Source: CAYFHQ01 sp964342805
Lineage (GTDB): Bacteria; Bacillota; Clostridia; Peptostreptococcales; Acidaminobacteraceae
DNA length: 31,652 nt
Assembly: GCA_964342805.1 (NCBI GenBank)
Contig: CAYFHQ010000035.1
Span: 1-31,652 of the forward strand
Direction of reading: 5' to 3'
Numbering within the stretch: position 1 is the stretch's first letter; each line of letters starts with the position of its first letter. The notes beneath the pieces are model-generated. The model did not search any database. It had not been told where the DNA came from and worked only from the letters and a program-made list of their open reading frames with translations. Of this stretch, positions 1-7,620 are shown in pieces. The translations under genes and the position numbers were made by a program.

Positions 1-45
1 CTTAAGTGCAGAGGTCAAATCTACTAAATAGAGTTTGAATTAACC
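1..45 (+). rRNA. 23S rRNA, 3' end (partial)
   Basis: The first 45 bases resemble the end of a Bacillota 23S gene: a TACTAAATAG segment resembling the usual TACTAATAG, then GAATTAACC, which could close helix 1 with a GGTTAA-type 5' end. The position directly upstream of a 5S gene supports this. Only the last bases are inside the window, so the call rests on short motifs plus context. A GGAGCG/CGCTCC hairpin follows at about 59-86, probably part of the processing region. Confidence 0.5.
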
Positions 46-207
46 TACGTTTTATTGCGGAGCGAAAATAACGCTCCTGACTCGGTAGAACAACGAATGC
101 TTTCTAGTAAAACATCGTGTGCAATTTTCAAGGTACAACCATTCGTTCCTCCCTGTTGCACATGCAATTCAATGAAACATCTTGACTGATGAACTTGAAA
201 AAACATG

Positions 208-236
208 TTGACAACAAAGGAAAAGAATGCTAAACT
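208..236 (+). promoter_or_regulatory. Sigma-A promoter between 23S and 5S rRNA genes
   Basis: TTGACA at 208-213 and TAAACT at 231-236 are separated by exactly 17 bases. The -35 box is perfect and the -10 box is one base from consensus if scored as TAtAaT-like with C. It would start transcripts about 50 bases upstream of 5S rRNA, so 5S and the following tRNAs could be made independently of 16S-23S. Confidence 0.65.
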
Positions 237-292
237 TAATCTTGTCGCAACAAGTAATTGTAACGGTTTCAGCGATAAGGATTAAAACTAAA

Positions 293-408
293 TCCGGTGG
301 TTATAGCGAGAAGGTCACACCTGTTCCCATTCCGAACACAGTAGTTAAGCTTCTTAGCGCCGATGGTACTTGGTGGGAGACTGCCTGGGAGAGTAGGACG
401 CCGCCGGT
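293..408 (+). rRNA. rrf: 5S ribosomal RNA
   Basis: The sequence carries the bacterial 5S hallmarks in order: a 5' CCGGTGG arm, TTATAGCGAGAAGGTCACAC, CTGTTCCCATTCCGAACACA, GTTAAGC, GCGCCGATGGTACT, GAGAGTAGGACG, and a 3' CCGCCGG arm that closes helix I with the 5' arm (294-300 with 401-407, one G-U pair). The length of about 116 nt is normal. It belongs to the rRNA locus at the start of the window. The exact ends are inferred from the closing stem. Confidence 0.95.
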
Positions 409-437
409 TTTAACTTTGATCTATCTTGAAAATACAT

Positions 438-512
438 TCCAAGGTAGCTCAATGGTGGAGCAACCGGCTGTTAACCGGTAGGCTGTGGGTTCGAGTCCCA
501 CCCTTGGAGCCA
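438..512 (+). tRNA. tRNA-Asn (GTT)
   Basis: This is a complete cloverleaf of 75 nt. The acceptor arm TCCAAGG pairs with CCTTGGA, the anticodon loop in GGCTGTTAACC gives GTT, and the T loop is GGTTCGAGTCC. G is the discriminator base and CCA is encoded at 510-512. It lies 29 bases after 5S rRNA and is probably co-transcribed with it. Confidence 0.96.
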
Positions 513-527
513 TTCAAATTTATACGA

Positions 528-603
<76 letters not shown>

Positions 604-618
604 TTTAACAACATATGT

Positions 619-695
619 GGCGCCGTAGCTTAGTTGGCTAGAGCGTTCGGTTCATACCCGAAAGGTCGGTGGTTCGAGTCCACTCGGCGCTACCA
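619..695 (+). tRNA. Elongator tRNA-Met (CAT)
   Basis: This is a 77-nt cloverleaf with acceptor arm GGCGCCG against CGGCGCT, where a G-U pair closes the arm, and anticodon loop TTCATAC. The first pair is formed, so it is not an initiator. The body resembles the Bacillota elongator tRNA-Met (GTAGCTTAGTTGGCTAGAGCG) rather than the lysidine-modified tRNA-Ile, which also reads CAT in DNA. CCA is encoded at 693-695. Confidence 0.9.
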
Positions 696-749
696 TTTAT
701 TCCAAACCTGCAAAGTTTGTGGGCTTTGAGAAGAAATGGAAAACACCCC

Positions 750-778
750 TAGTCACAGACAAAAAACTATGCTAAAAT
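750..778 (+). promoter_or_regulatory. Probable promoter after tRNA-Met
   Basis: TAGTCA at 750-755 (four of six -35 bases) is followed after 17 bases by TAAAAT at 773-778. It would transcribe the unexplained structured stretch and tRNA-Val. No terminator is visible between tRNA-Met and this site, so read-through from the 5S promoter is equally possible. Confidence 0.45.
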
Positions 779-785
779 CATAGAA

Positions 786-1012
786 GCAAGATAACCAGCA
801 AACGTCTGAGGATCAAAGACCATCCGCGATCACCCTGACCCCAGTGGCCAGAATGATTAACAATGATGATGAAACTTTTGCACACCTCGGTACGTTTAGA
901 AACAAAGACACAAGCAGTCCAAGGCGCACGGCCGAGTGCCCGAAGGATCGTGCATGAGCACGTGACTGAGGAAGCGAGGACGAGCAACGCCGGAATGCGC
1001 CGTGTATTTGTT
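786..1012 (+). ncRNA. Unidentified structured RNA candidate
   Basis: About 230 bases between tRNA-Met and tRNA-Val hold no credible gene but several pairing segments. AAACGT...GAGG (798-809) can pair with CCTCGGTACGTTT (887-899). GGCGCACGG (922-930) can pair with CCGGAATGCGCC (991-1002). CGTGC-ATGA-GCACG (949-962) is a perfect hairpin, and GC content is higher than the flanks. It does not match tmRNA, RNase P RNA, SRP RNA, 6S RNA, a T-box or any riboswitch class I can recall. It could be a small RNA, a long tRNA-Val leader or decayed sequence. Confidence 0.3.
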
Positions 1013-1019
1013 TATAAAC

Positions 1020-1095
1020 GGGAGTATAGCTCAGCTGGGAGAGCATCTGCCTTACAAGCAGAGGGTCACAGGTTCGAGCCCTGTTACTCCCACCA
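1020..1095 (+). tRNA. tRNA-Val (TAC)
   Basis: This is a 76-nt cloverleaf with acceptor GGGAGTA against TACTCCC, D arm TAGCTCAGCTGGGAGAGC, anticodon loop CTTACAA (anticodon TAC) and T arm CAGGTTCGAGCCCTG. CCA is encoded at 1093-1095. An intrinsic terminator follows seven bases later, so it is the last gene of the RNA cluster. Confidence 0.96.
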
Positions 1096-1101
1096 ATTAA
1101 G

Positions 1102-1131
1102 AAAGAGATACCTAATCAGGTATCTCTTTTT
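1102..1131. terminator. Bidirectional intrinsic terminator
   Basis: AAAGAGATACC (1102-1112) pairs perfectly with GGTATCTCTTT (1119-1129) around a six-base loop, followed by T residues on the plus strand. Read on the minus strand the same stem ends in a weaker T run, so it can also stop the phn operon converging from the right. Confidence 0.9.
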
Positions 1132-1198
1132 GCGTGTATAGATTTTTAGCAAGCAGCTACTGTTTTAAATAGTTAGCAATTAAAGAAGATCAGTCAAT

Positions 1199-2047
1199 CT
1201 AAGGCTCCCCCAGTCGTTTCCGCAGACCATCTGACAAGCGATCAGCAAGGTAGACCAGGCTCAAATAAGTCAGTAAGATCACCAAGACCCGGTCATAGTG
1301 CAAAAAGGACATGGCGGTACGAAAGTCCTGCCCCAGACCACCTGCGCCCACAAAACCAACCACGATGGTGGTTCTGAGAATAATCTCCCACCGGTAAACC
1401 ATGTAGGACACCCACTTGCCCACAACGGCTGGCAGGACGGCAAAAACAAGCAACTGCCAGTGGCTGGCCCCAGTCAGGGCCAAGCCGTGGACTGGGCCGG
1501 TGGCCATGTCGTCAATGGTTTCTGTCCAAAGCTTGCCCAGAATTCCAAAGTTGTGGATGGCCAAGGCCAGGGCTCCTGCAACAAGGCCAGGTTTAAAGAC
1601 AAAAATAATCATCATGGCCCAGATGAGTTCAGGAATAGCCCGCCCCAGGGTATAAAGGGCTTGGGTCATGTAGTAGGCGAACCTTCCCAGGGGAGAAGTG
1701 GTTAGGGTCAAGTCGCCGAAGGCAATAGACCGGGTACCAAGGGGAACAGAAACCAAGGCCATGACTCCTGTGAGTAAAATGGAAAGCAGGCTCATTTTCA
1801 GGGTGTCCAGGGTGGCCACTAGGGTGTCCTTCCAAATGTAAGCTTGGGTCCATGCAGGGTCCTCTAAGCCCACGCCTACCAGACGTCTTAGGAACTTAAG
1901 GGCAAAGTGCCCATTTTTTTCAGTGAAAATCTCTCCTATCGACCCACCGTCAACGACCAAAACAAAATACCAGCCTAGCCCCATGAGGAAGACAAAGAGG
2001 TAGGTGGTCATTGGAAAACTTATGGCTTGTTTCAACTTTTCTTTCAA
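1199..2047 (-). CDS. phnE2: Phosphonate-type ABC transporter permease, second PhnE
   Basis: Predicted inner-membrane permease of a PhnCDE-family importer for phosphonate or a related oxyanion. The protein has several hydrophobic helices and the family coupling region near GLALTGASHWQLLVFAVLPAV, followed by the usual C-terminal GFVGAGGLGQDF. A longer reading opens at a GTG (2080) without a ribosome site. A TTG at 2047 is better: it has AGGGGG eight bases upstream and overlaps the previous gene's stop codon as TTGA, giving 282 residues and typical translational coupling. It is last in the phnD-phnC-phnE1-phnE2 operon. The family assignment is firm but the transported substrate is not. Confidence 0.85.
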   Translation of the reverse strand: MKEKLKQAISFPMTTYLFVFLMGLGWYFVLVVDGGSIGEIFTEKNGHFALKFLRRLVGVGLEDPAWTQAYIWKDTLVATLDTLKMSLLSILLTGVMALVSVPLGTRSIAFGDLTLTTSPLGRFAYYMTQALYTLGRAIPELIWAMMIIFVFKPGLVAGALALAIHNFGILGKLWTETIDDMATGPVHGLALTGASHWQLLVFAVLPAVVGKWVSYMVYRWEIILRTTIVVGFVGAGGLGQDFRTAMSFLHYDRVLVILLTYLSLVYLADRLSDGLRKRLGEP

Positions 2048-2811
2048 TGGACCATCCCCCTTCGTGTATAAGCGCTCCACCGGTCAACAAGGACCACAAT
2101 GAAAATCAGAGCATAAAGAAAGGTGGCGGCTTCGTTGAACCTTAAGTCAGACAGGCTCAAGTGAATTTCATGGCCCAGTCCTCCTAGACCTACGAAACTG
2201 AGGATAGCTGAGCTTCTCAGGGCACATTCTAAGCGGTAGAAGCCATAACTGACCATATTGCCAATGCCCTGGGGAACCACGGCAAAGAAAATGACCTGCC
2301 ATTTGGACCCGCCGGAAGTCTCCGCGGCCAGCAGAGGTCCCCTGGGGATGTCTTCCAACTGGTCTGCCCAAATGCGACCCAGACTCCCCGTATAGGGGAT
2401 GGCCAGGGCCAAAATGGCAGCAAAGGGACTGAGGCCAATGGCGGCTACGAAAAACCAGGCCCAAATAAGTTCGTGAATGCCCCGCATGGCTCCCAATAAG
2501 CGTCTGGTGGCAGTCCGGACTAGAGGCTGACTGGTCACGTGGCCTGAGGCCAAGAGGGCCAGGGGGAAGGCTACTAAGAGGCTTAAGGAAATGCTAGTAA
2601 TGGCATAAGAAAAGGTCCTTAAAGTCGCCACTAGGGCAATGTCCAGGATGTCCCTGCTAAGGTCTGGTTGTAGAAATGCTGACCCTAGGGAGACCAGGGC
2701 GTCCATTCCACCCCGGTGGAGGAGGTTGTCCTGGTGAAAGAGGCTGGTAAGGCTCCAACCAAAGGCCACAAGCAAAACCAAGCTTAGGAAGTGTTTGCTG
2801 GATTTACCCAT
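2044..2811 (-). CDS. phnE1: Phosphonate-type ABC transporter permease, first PhnE
   Basis: Membrane permease paired with the second PhnE to form a heterodimeric channel. The 255-residue chain has an N-terminal signal-anchor-like helix and multiple membrane segments. The cytoplasmic coupling stretch is around AAETSGGSKWQVIFFAVVPQG, and GLGGLGHEI lies near the end, as in PhnE/ThiX permeases. An in-frame TTG lies at 2817, but the ATG at 2811 is preceded by AGGAGG with a six-base gap and is the better start. It overlaps phnC upstream by eight bases and phnE2 downstream, so the operon is tightly coupled. Confidence 0.87.
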   Translation of the reverse strand: MGKSSKHFLSLVLLVAFGWSLTSLFHQDNLLHRGGMDALVSLGSAFLQPDLSRDILDIALVATLRTFSYAITSISLSLLVAFPLALLASGHVTSQPLVRTATRRLLGAMRGIHELIWAWFFVAAIGLSPFAAILALAIPYTGSLGRIWADQLEDIPRGPLLAAETSGGSKWQVIFFAVVPQGIGNMVSYGFYRLECALRSSAILSFVGLGGLGHEIHLSLSDLRFNEAATFLYALIFIVVLVDRWSAYTRRGMVH

Positions 2812-3565
2812 GATCAACCTCCTGGGGACCTTGGGCGTATAGGGCCTGGAGATCGCTATCCTTTAGGTCGCAGCTCTTTTTATCAAACTGAACATGGCCG
2901 TCTTTAAGGCCAATGATCCGGTCGAAGTAGGTCGTGGCAACCTGGGTGGAGTGGAGAATGGCTATCAAGGTTTTGAACCGGCTACGGGCCTCTCCTGTCA
3001 AGGTGTCCATGACTTCCTTGGTCCATCTGGGATCAAGGGAGGCAATGGGCTCGTCGGCCAGGATGACCTTAGGATCTTGCAGGATCAAACGAGCTATGGC
3101 TACCCGTTGTTGCTCCCCTCCAGACAGAGATCCTGTTGTTTGCCCAAGTAAATCTCTTAGACCAACAGCCTCAAGGGTTTGACCGGCCAACTGCTTGTCG
3201 GTCTTGGAGATCATACTCCAGAGGGAACGGGCCAAATGCCAGTCATTCATCTTTCCCATGAGTACATTTTGATAGACCGGGAGTTCCTTAACCAGGTCAA
3301 ACTGCTGGCGAATGACCCCGATTTGTTTGGCCCTGGCCTTGGTGTCCCGCAGGTGAGACAAGGGGATTTGTCCAAGGGACACCTGGCCTTGGCTGGGTTC
3401 TAAAATACCGGCGAGGATGTTGAGCAGGGTTGTTTTACCGGCCCCACTGGGCCCGATAATGGCAACCTGTTCTCCCTCAGAAATAGAAAAAGACAGGGAA
3501 GAAAGTACATTCTTCCCTGCGAATTGGTGTGAGACTTGTTCTACAGACAGTGTAGATGTTTTCAT
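2804..3565 (-). CDS. phnC: Phosphonate-type ABC transporter ATP-binding protein
   Basis: Cytoplasmic ATPase that drives the PhnE permeases. The 253 residues hold all ABC motifs in order: Walker A GPSGAGKT at about 38-45, Q-loop region IRQQFD near 85-90, signature LSGGEQQ at 147-153, Walker B VILADEP at 167-173, and a switch histidine in AILHSTQ. The ATG has AGAGG upstream with normal spacing. It lies 18 bases downstream of phnD. No C-P lyase, phosphonatase or phosphite dehydrogenase gene is nearby, so the exact ligand is open. Confidence 0.9.
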   Translation of the reverse strand: MKTSTLSVEQVSHQFAGKNVLSSLSFSISEGEQVAIIGPSGAGKTTLLNILAGILEPSQGQVSLGQIPLSHLRDTKARAKQIGVIRQQFDLVKELPVYQNVLMGKMNDWHLARSLWSMISKTDKQLAGQTLEAVGLRDLLGQTTGSLSGGEQQRVAIARLILQDPKVILADEPIASLDPRWTKEVMDTLTGEARSRFKTLIAILHSTQVATTYFDRIIGLKDGHVQFDKKSCDLKDSDLQALYAQGPQEVDHG

Positions 3566-3583
3566 AAGAACCTCTATAAAGAT

Positions 3584-4495
3584 CTACTGAATAATGCCTA
3601 GGGCCTTGGCTACTTCTAAAATGGCATTGTAGTTTTCATTTGTTGTTGCAATAAAGCGGTCGTCTGAAAAGAGTTCCATGATTTCAGGCTTGGCTTCGCC
3701 AAAGCTGAGCAGGGCGTCTTGGATTTTCCCTTTTGCCTCTGCATCAAAATCACCCAGGTTGCCCACTGTCCAGTTGTAGTCATAGTAGGCTGGTGTTGTA
3801 TAGAAGACGTCGATCTTATCCAGGTCTACAGACCCTTCTGCCACGGCACGTTCCCATACTGCTTCGTTAAGGGCACCCACTTGGAAGGCCCCACTTTCAA
3901 CCAGTTTCCAGGTCTTGTCATGGGAACCGGAGTAGTTGACTTGACCGTCTAGGTCTGCGTCTAGATCCAGACCTGCCTCCATCATAAAGTGGCGAGGCAT
4001 GAGGTGGCCGGATGTGGAGTTTTCGGAACCAAAGGTCAGACGGTGGCCCTTAATGTCTTCCAAAGAGGAAAGACCAAGGCCTTTGTCTGCAACGAATACA
4101 GAGTGGAACTGTTCGTCCCTTGGTCGCTGGGCAATGGCTTCAGCGTCTTCAACCAGGTTACGGGCTTGAACACCAGTCAGGCCGCCAAACCATGCCAGCT
4201 GAACTTCACCCCGTTCGAAAGCTGTCACTAGGGCTGCGTAGTCTACGGTTTCCACGTATTCCACCTGGTAGCCTGTTTCCTGGCCAATATATGTAGCAAG
4301 TTCTGTGAATCGGCGGTTCAGTTTGGCCTGGTTTTGGTCTGGGATAGCACCTAGTTTTAAGACAGGTGTTTCTGTTACTGTGTTAGCTGGCGCTGGTGCC
4401 GCATCTTCTGCAGGTTGGTCTTGTGCTGTGCACCCCATTGCAAATAATGCAAGAATGAGCATTGCTAACAATGCTGTAGTTCTCAATGTTTTCAT
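3584..4495 (-). CDS. phnD: Phosphate/phosphite/phosphonate-binding lipoprotein PhnD
   Basis: Extracytoplasmic substrate-binding protein of the importer, 303 residues. It begins MKTLRTTALLAML with a hydrophobic signal and a lipobox-like AMGC around residue 22, so it is probably lipid-anchored. A Thr/Ala/Pro-rich linker follows, then a PhnD-like domain: LKLGAIPDQN, YADLVTAFERGEVQLAWFGG-type segment, FGSENSTSGHLMPRHF and GALNEAVWE. The last matches the family's ligand-binding signature. An in-frame ATG 33 bases upstream is less likely because AGGAGG lies five bases before the ATG at 4495. It is the first gene of the minus-strand operon. Confidence 0.9.
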   Translation of the reverse strand: MKTLRTTALLAMLILALFAMGCTAQDQPAEDAAPAPANTVTETPVLKLGAIPDQNQAKLNRRFTELATYIGQETGYQVEYVETVDYAALVTAFERGEVQLAWFGGLTGVQARNLVEDAEAIAQRPRDEQFHSVFVADKGLGLSSLEDIKGHRLTFGSENSTSGHLMPRHFMMEAGLDLDADLDGQVNYSGSHDKTWKLVESGAFQVGALNEAVWERAVAEGSVDLDKIDVFYTTPAYYDYNWTVGNLGDFDAEAKGKIQDALLSFGEAKPEIMELFSDDRFIATTNENYNAILEVAKALGIIQ

Positions 4496-4659
4496 CTTTT
4501 CCTCCTGTGTTGAGCTTGTACGACACACTCATTGTAGGGGGCTTTTTACCAAATGGGAAATTGAAGGATTTGATGGTTTTTATGCAGTGATAAGAAATTT
4601 CAATGCTTGACGAGAAATGTAAACAAACCTTGAATATCTTAAACATTCACTTAAAAAAA

Positions 4660-4689
4660 TTGACCTTAGTCCACCTTGCATGGTATCGT
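4660..4689 (+). promoter_or_regulatory. Possible promoter for tldD-tldE
   Basis: TTGACC at 4660-4665 and TATCGT at 4684-4689 are separated by 18 bases in the divergent gap between phnD and tldD. The gap (4496-4741) must hold promoters for both directions. I could not identify a convincing minus-strand promoter for phnD. Confidence 0.35.
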
Positions 4690-4741
4690 AAGAGTAATAA
4701 ATTCTTTGTACATTAAAAAACATCAAATGAAGGAGTCTACT

Positions 4742-6133
4742 ATGCTAGATAAGCGAGTCGTTGAAGACGTGATACTTGCAGCCCTGTCCACTGGGGCGGA
4801 TTTTGCTGAAGTATTCGTAGAAAACAAGTATGTCAACAATTTGGCCATGATCGGTGGAAGGATCGAACAGGCCAATGCAGGGCATGATTATGGTGTGGGT
4901 ATCCGGGTGTTCAATGGAACCAACTCCGTGTATGCCTATACCAATGATAGTTCTTCTGAAAACCTCATTAAGGTAGCTAAAAATGCAGCTGTGTCCATTA
5001 AAGGTGTTGCCAAGGACCTGGGCATTTCCCTAGTGAAGAAGGACCACAGCATTATCCATAACATCCGAAAGTTCCCCCGGGACATTGCCAAGCAGGACAA
5101 GGTTGCCCTTCTACGCACAGGCTATGAGGCGGCCAAGAACTACGCTGACACCATTACCCAGGTGACGGGCTACTACTTGGACGAGGACCAGCAAATCCTG
5201 ATTGCCAACAGTGAAGGCCTCTGGGCAGAAGACCGTCGGGTTCGAACAAGAACCGGTTTCTCTGCAGTTGCTACGGTCAACGGCGAAATGCAAACCGGTG
5301 GTGCAAATATTGGTGAACACCGTGGGTTTGAACTCTATGACACAGTCAACATTGCTGACTATGGTAAAGAAGCAGCTCGTATTGCCACTACCATGGCAAC
5401 TGCTGACCTTTGTCCATCTGGTAAAATGCCAGTGGTCATTGACAATGCCTTCGGTGGGGTAATCTTCCACGAGGCTTGTGGTCATGGTCTTGAAGCAACC
5501 AGCGTTGCCAAGGGCACGTCTGTTTATACGGGTAAAATGGGTGAGCAGATTGCCAGCTCAGTAGTTACGGCCATTGACGACGGTACCATTGCCCATGCCT
5601 GGGGTTCCAATCATATTGATGACGAGGGGATTCCAACCCAGAAGAATGTCCTCATTGAAAATGGTGTCCTAAAGTCTTACCTGATCGACCGGATTGGTGG
5701 CCGCCGTATGAACATGGCGCCAACAGGAAGTGGTCGACGCCAGTCCTACAAGTATGAGCCAACGTCCCGTATGAGTAACACCTATATTGCAGCGGGTGAT
5801 TCTTCCCAGGAAGAAATCTTTGCCAAAACGCAGTACGGCCTCTATGCCAAGACCATGGGCGGCGGGTCTGTAAACCCTGCAACGGGTGAGTTCAACTTTG
5901 CTGTTCAAGAAGGCTACATGATCCGTGACGGCAAGATTGCGGAACCAGTTCGTGGTGCCACGCTGATCGGTACGGGCCTAGACGTTCTGAAAAAGATTGA
6001 CATGGTGGGTGACAACCTAGCCCATGGTCAGGGTATGTGTGGGTCCCTATCGGGCTCTATCCCAACAAACGTGGGTCAGCCAATGATCCGGGTTTCAGAA
6101 CTGACAGTAGGCGGCCGAAAGGGGGCAGAATAA
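4742..6133 (+). CDS. tldD: Metalloprotease TldD
   Basis: Catalytic subunit of the TldD/TldE protease, which degrades unfolded peptides and in other bacteria matures microcin B17 or degrades CcdA. The 463-residue chain carries the zinc-binding HEACGH motif (HExxxH, about residue 243) inside the conserved FHEACGHGLEA block, and a C-terminal GMCGSLSGSIPTNVGQP region typical of TldD. The ATG at 4742 is preceded by AAGGAG; a longer in-frame start at 4676 lacks this signal. The gene overlaps tldE by one base, which fits an obligate heterodimer. No peptide antibiotic precursor is visible nearby, so a housekeeping role is likely. Confidence 0.92.
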   Translation: MLDKRVVEDVILAALSTGADFAEVFVENKYVNNLAMIGGRIEQANAGHDYGVGIRVFNGTNSVYAYTNDSSSENLIKVAKNAAVSIKGVAKDLGISLVKKDHSIIHNIRKFPRDIAKQDKVALLRTGYEAAKNYADTITQVTGYYLDEDQQILIANSEGLWAEDRRVRTRTGFSAVATVNGEMQTGGANIGEHRGFELYDTVNIADYGKEAARIATTMATADLCPSGKMPVVIDNAFGGVIFHEACGHGLEATSVAKGTSVYTGKMGEQIASSVVTAIDDGTIAHAWGSNHIDDEGIPTQKNVLIENGVLKSYLIDRIGGRRMNMAPTGSGRRQSYKYEPTSRMSNTYIAAGDSSQEEIFAKTQYGLYAKTMGGGSVNPATGEFNFAVQEGYMIRDGKIAEPVRGATLIGTGLDVLKKIDMVGDNLAHGQGMCGSLSGSIPTNVGQPMIRVSELTVGGRKGAE

Positions 6134-7491
6134 TGGCAACTGAGCAATTGATGAAGGAAATCTTTGAAGCGGGCAAGGCTGCTGGCTTCGGAGACATGGA
6201 AGTATATATTGATAACAGCAAGTCCTTTGAGACCATGTGTTTTGAAGGTGAAATTACCAAGTACGCCCTTTCGGAAGAAGCAGGTCTTGCCTTCCGTGGG
6301 ATTTACAGCAATGGCAAGATGGGCTACGCCTATACAGAGCTTATGGCAGCAACGGCAATTCCCCAACTGATCGAAAATGCAAAATCCAATGCTGAGGTTG
6401 TGGAAACAGAAGAAGAAGTCTTCATTTATGAGCCAAAGGGTGAGTACAAGCAACTTTCCCTCTACAATCCAGCCTATGAAGAAGTGACCAACGAGCAAAA
6501 GTTGGACTTTATTCTTGAAGCAGAGCGTCATGCCAAGTCATTGGACGAAAGAGTATTCCGTACAGCCTACAACTTGTTTATGGAAGGCGCATCGGATGTA
6601 CAAATTCGCAATACCAAAGGCCTAGATGTTTCTCAAAAGAACAACTATGCGGTTGCCTACTTCATGGTTATGGTCAAGGACGGCGGCGACCAGAAGACAG
6701 CGGCCAAGTATATCATGGGCAATGACTTCAAGGTCTTTGATCCCAAGAAACTGGCTGAACAAGCTGTGGAAGAGGCCCTGGGCAAACTGGGTGCGTCTCC
6801 TGTGGCTTCAAAGGCTTACCCGATCATTCTTCAAAACAAGACAGCGGCAGACCTGATCAAGGTCTTTTCCCCTAACTTCTCTGCGGAGCGGGTACAAAAG
6901 GACCTGTCCCAGTTGAAGGGGAAATTGGGTGAGACAGTGGCCAACCCCATCGTGACGGTTCTGGACGATCCCCACCTGGAAAATGGGATTGAGTCCCGTT
7001 CCTTTGACGGTGAAGGGGTGGCAACCAAGCCCAATGCCTTGGTGGAAGAAGGGGTTCTTAAGACCTTTATGCACAACCTGAAAACAGCCAATGTGGACGG
7101 TGTTGAGCCAACAGGCAATGGCGTTAAGGCTTCCTTTAAGTCATCTGTGGGTATTGCACCAAGTAACTTCTACGTAAAACCAGGTGCGGACAGTTTCGAA
7201 ACCATGATTGGCCGCATTGAAAACGGCCTATACATCACAGAACTCCAAGGCCTACACTCCGGTGCAAACCCAGTGTCAGGGGACTTCTCCCTCCAGGCCA
7301 ATGGCTTCTTGATCAAGAACGGGAAAATTGACCGTGGCGTGAATCAAATCACCGTGGCGGGCAACTTCTACACCCTCTTGACTGACATTGTGAATATTGG
7401 CGACGACCTGAAGTTTGGCCTTCCAGGTGGCGGAAGCGTGTATGGGGCACCAACCCTCCACATCCGTGAACTGGTGGTTTCTGGCGAATAA
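6133..7491 (+). CDS. tldE: TldE/PmbA, partner subunit of TldD
   Basis: The 452-residue PmbA/TldE family protein is the non-catalytic partner that completes the TldD/TldE chamber. It has the same overall fold as TldD but lacks the HExxxH zinc motif. The conserved blocks IESRSFDGEGVAT, VLKTFMHNLKTA, LQGLHSGANPVSGDFS and the final GGGSVYGAPTLHIREL are visible. The ATG shares one base with the tldD stop codon and has AAAGGGGG about ten bases upstream. Longer upstream readings are inside tldD and are rejected. A strong terminator follows, so tldD-tldE is a two-gene unit. Confidence 0.92.
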   Translation: MATEQLMKEIFEAGKAAGFGDMEVYIDNSKSFETMCFEGEITKYALSEEAGLAFRGIYSNGKMGYAYTELMAATAIPQLIENAKSNAEVVETEEEVFIYEPKGEYKQLSLYNPAYEEVTNEQKLDFILEAERHAKSLDERVFRTAYNLFMEGASDVQIRNTKGLDVSQKNNYAVAYFMVMVKDGGDQKTAAKYIMGNDFKVFDPKKLAEQAVEEALGKLGASPVASKAYPIILQNKTAADLIKVFSPNFSAERVQKDLSQLKGKLGETVANPIVTVLDDPHLENGIESRSFDGEGVATKPNALVEEGVLKTFMHNLKTANVDGVEPTGNGVKASFKSSVGIAPSNFYVKPGADSFETMIGRIENGLYITELQGLHSGANPVSGDFSLQANGFLIKNGKIDRGVNQITVAGNFYTLLTDIVNIGDDLKFGLPGGGSVYGAPTLHIRELVVSGE

Positions 7492-7504
7492 TTTCAAGAC
7501 TTTC

Positions 7505-7545
7505 AAAGAGCTGACCTATGCTTTTGCAATAGGTTGGCTCTTTTT
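7505..7545 (+). terminator. Intrinsic terminator after tldE
   Basis: AAAGAGCTGACCTAT pairs with ATAGGTTGGCTCTTT around a short loop (GCTTTTGCA) and is followed by a T run ending at 7545. Confidence 0.9.
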
Positions 7546-7585
7546 AAACGTTCATAAAATGTTCACTCTTGTGTCCCCTGACCTA

Positions 7586-7594
7586 TGCTACAAT
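7586..7594 (+). promoter_or_regulatory. Extended -10 promoter of tilS
   Basis: TGC immediately before TACAAT (7589-7594) forms an extended -10 element. The -35 region (around 7562-7573) is poor, as is common for this promoter type. It lies 27 bases before the tilS start codon. Confidence 0.55.
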
Positions 7595-7620
7595 AAGAGT
7601 ATTCAAGTGGGGAGGAAGGT

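Noticed and set aside
619..695. tRNA-Ile2 (CAT, lysidine-modified)
   Set aside because: The acceptor, D arm and anticodon stem resemble elongator tRNA-Met, not the Bacillota tRNA-Ile(CAU) body.
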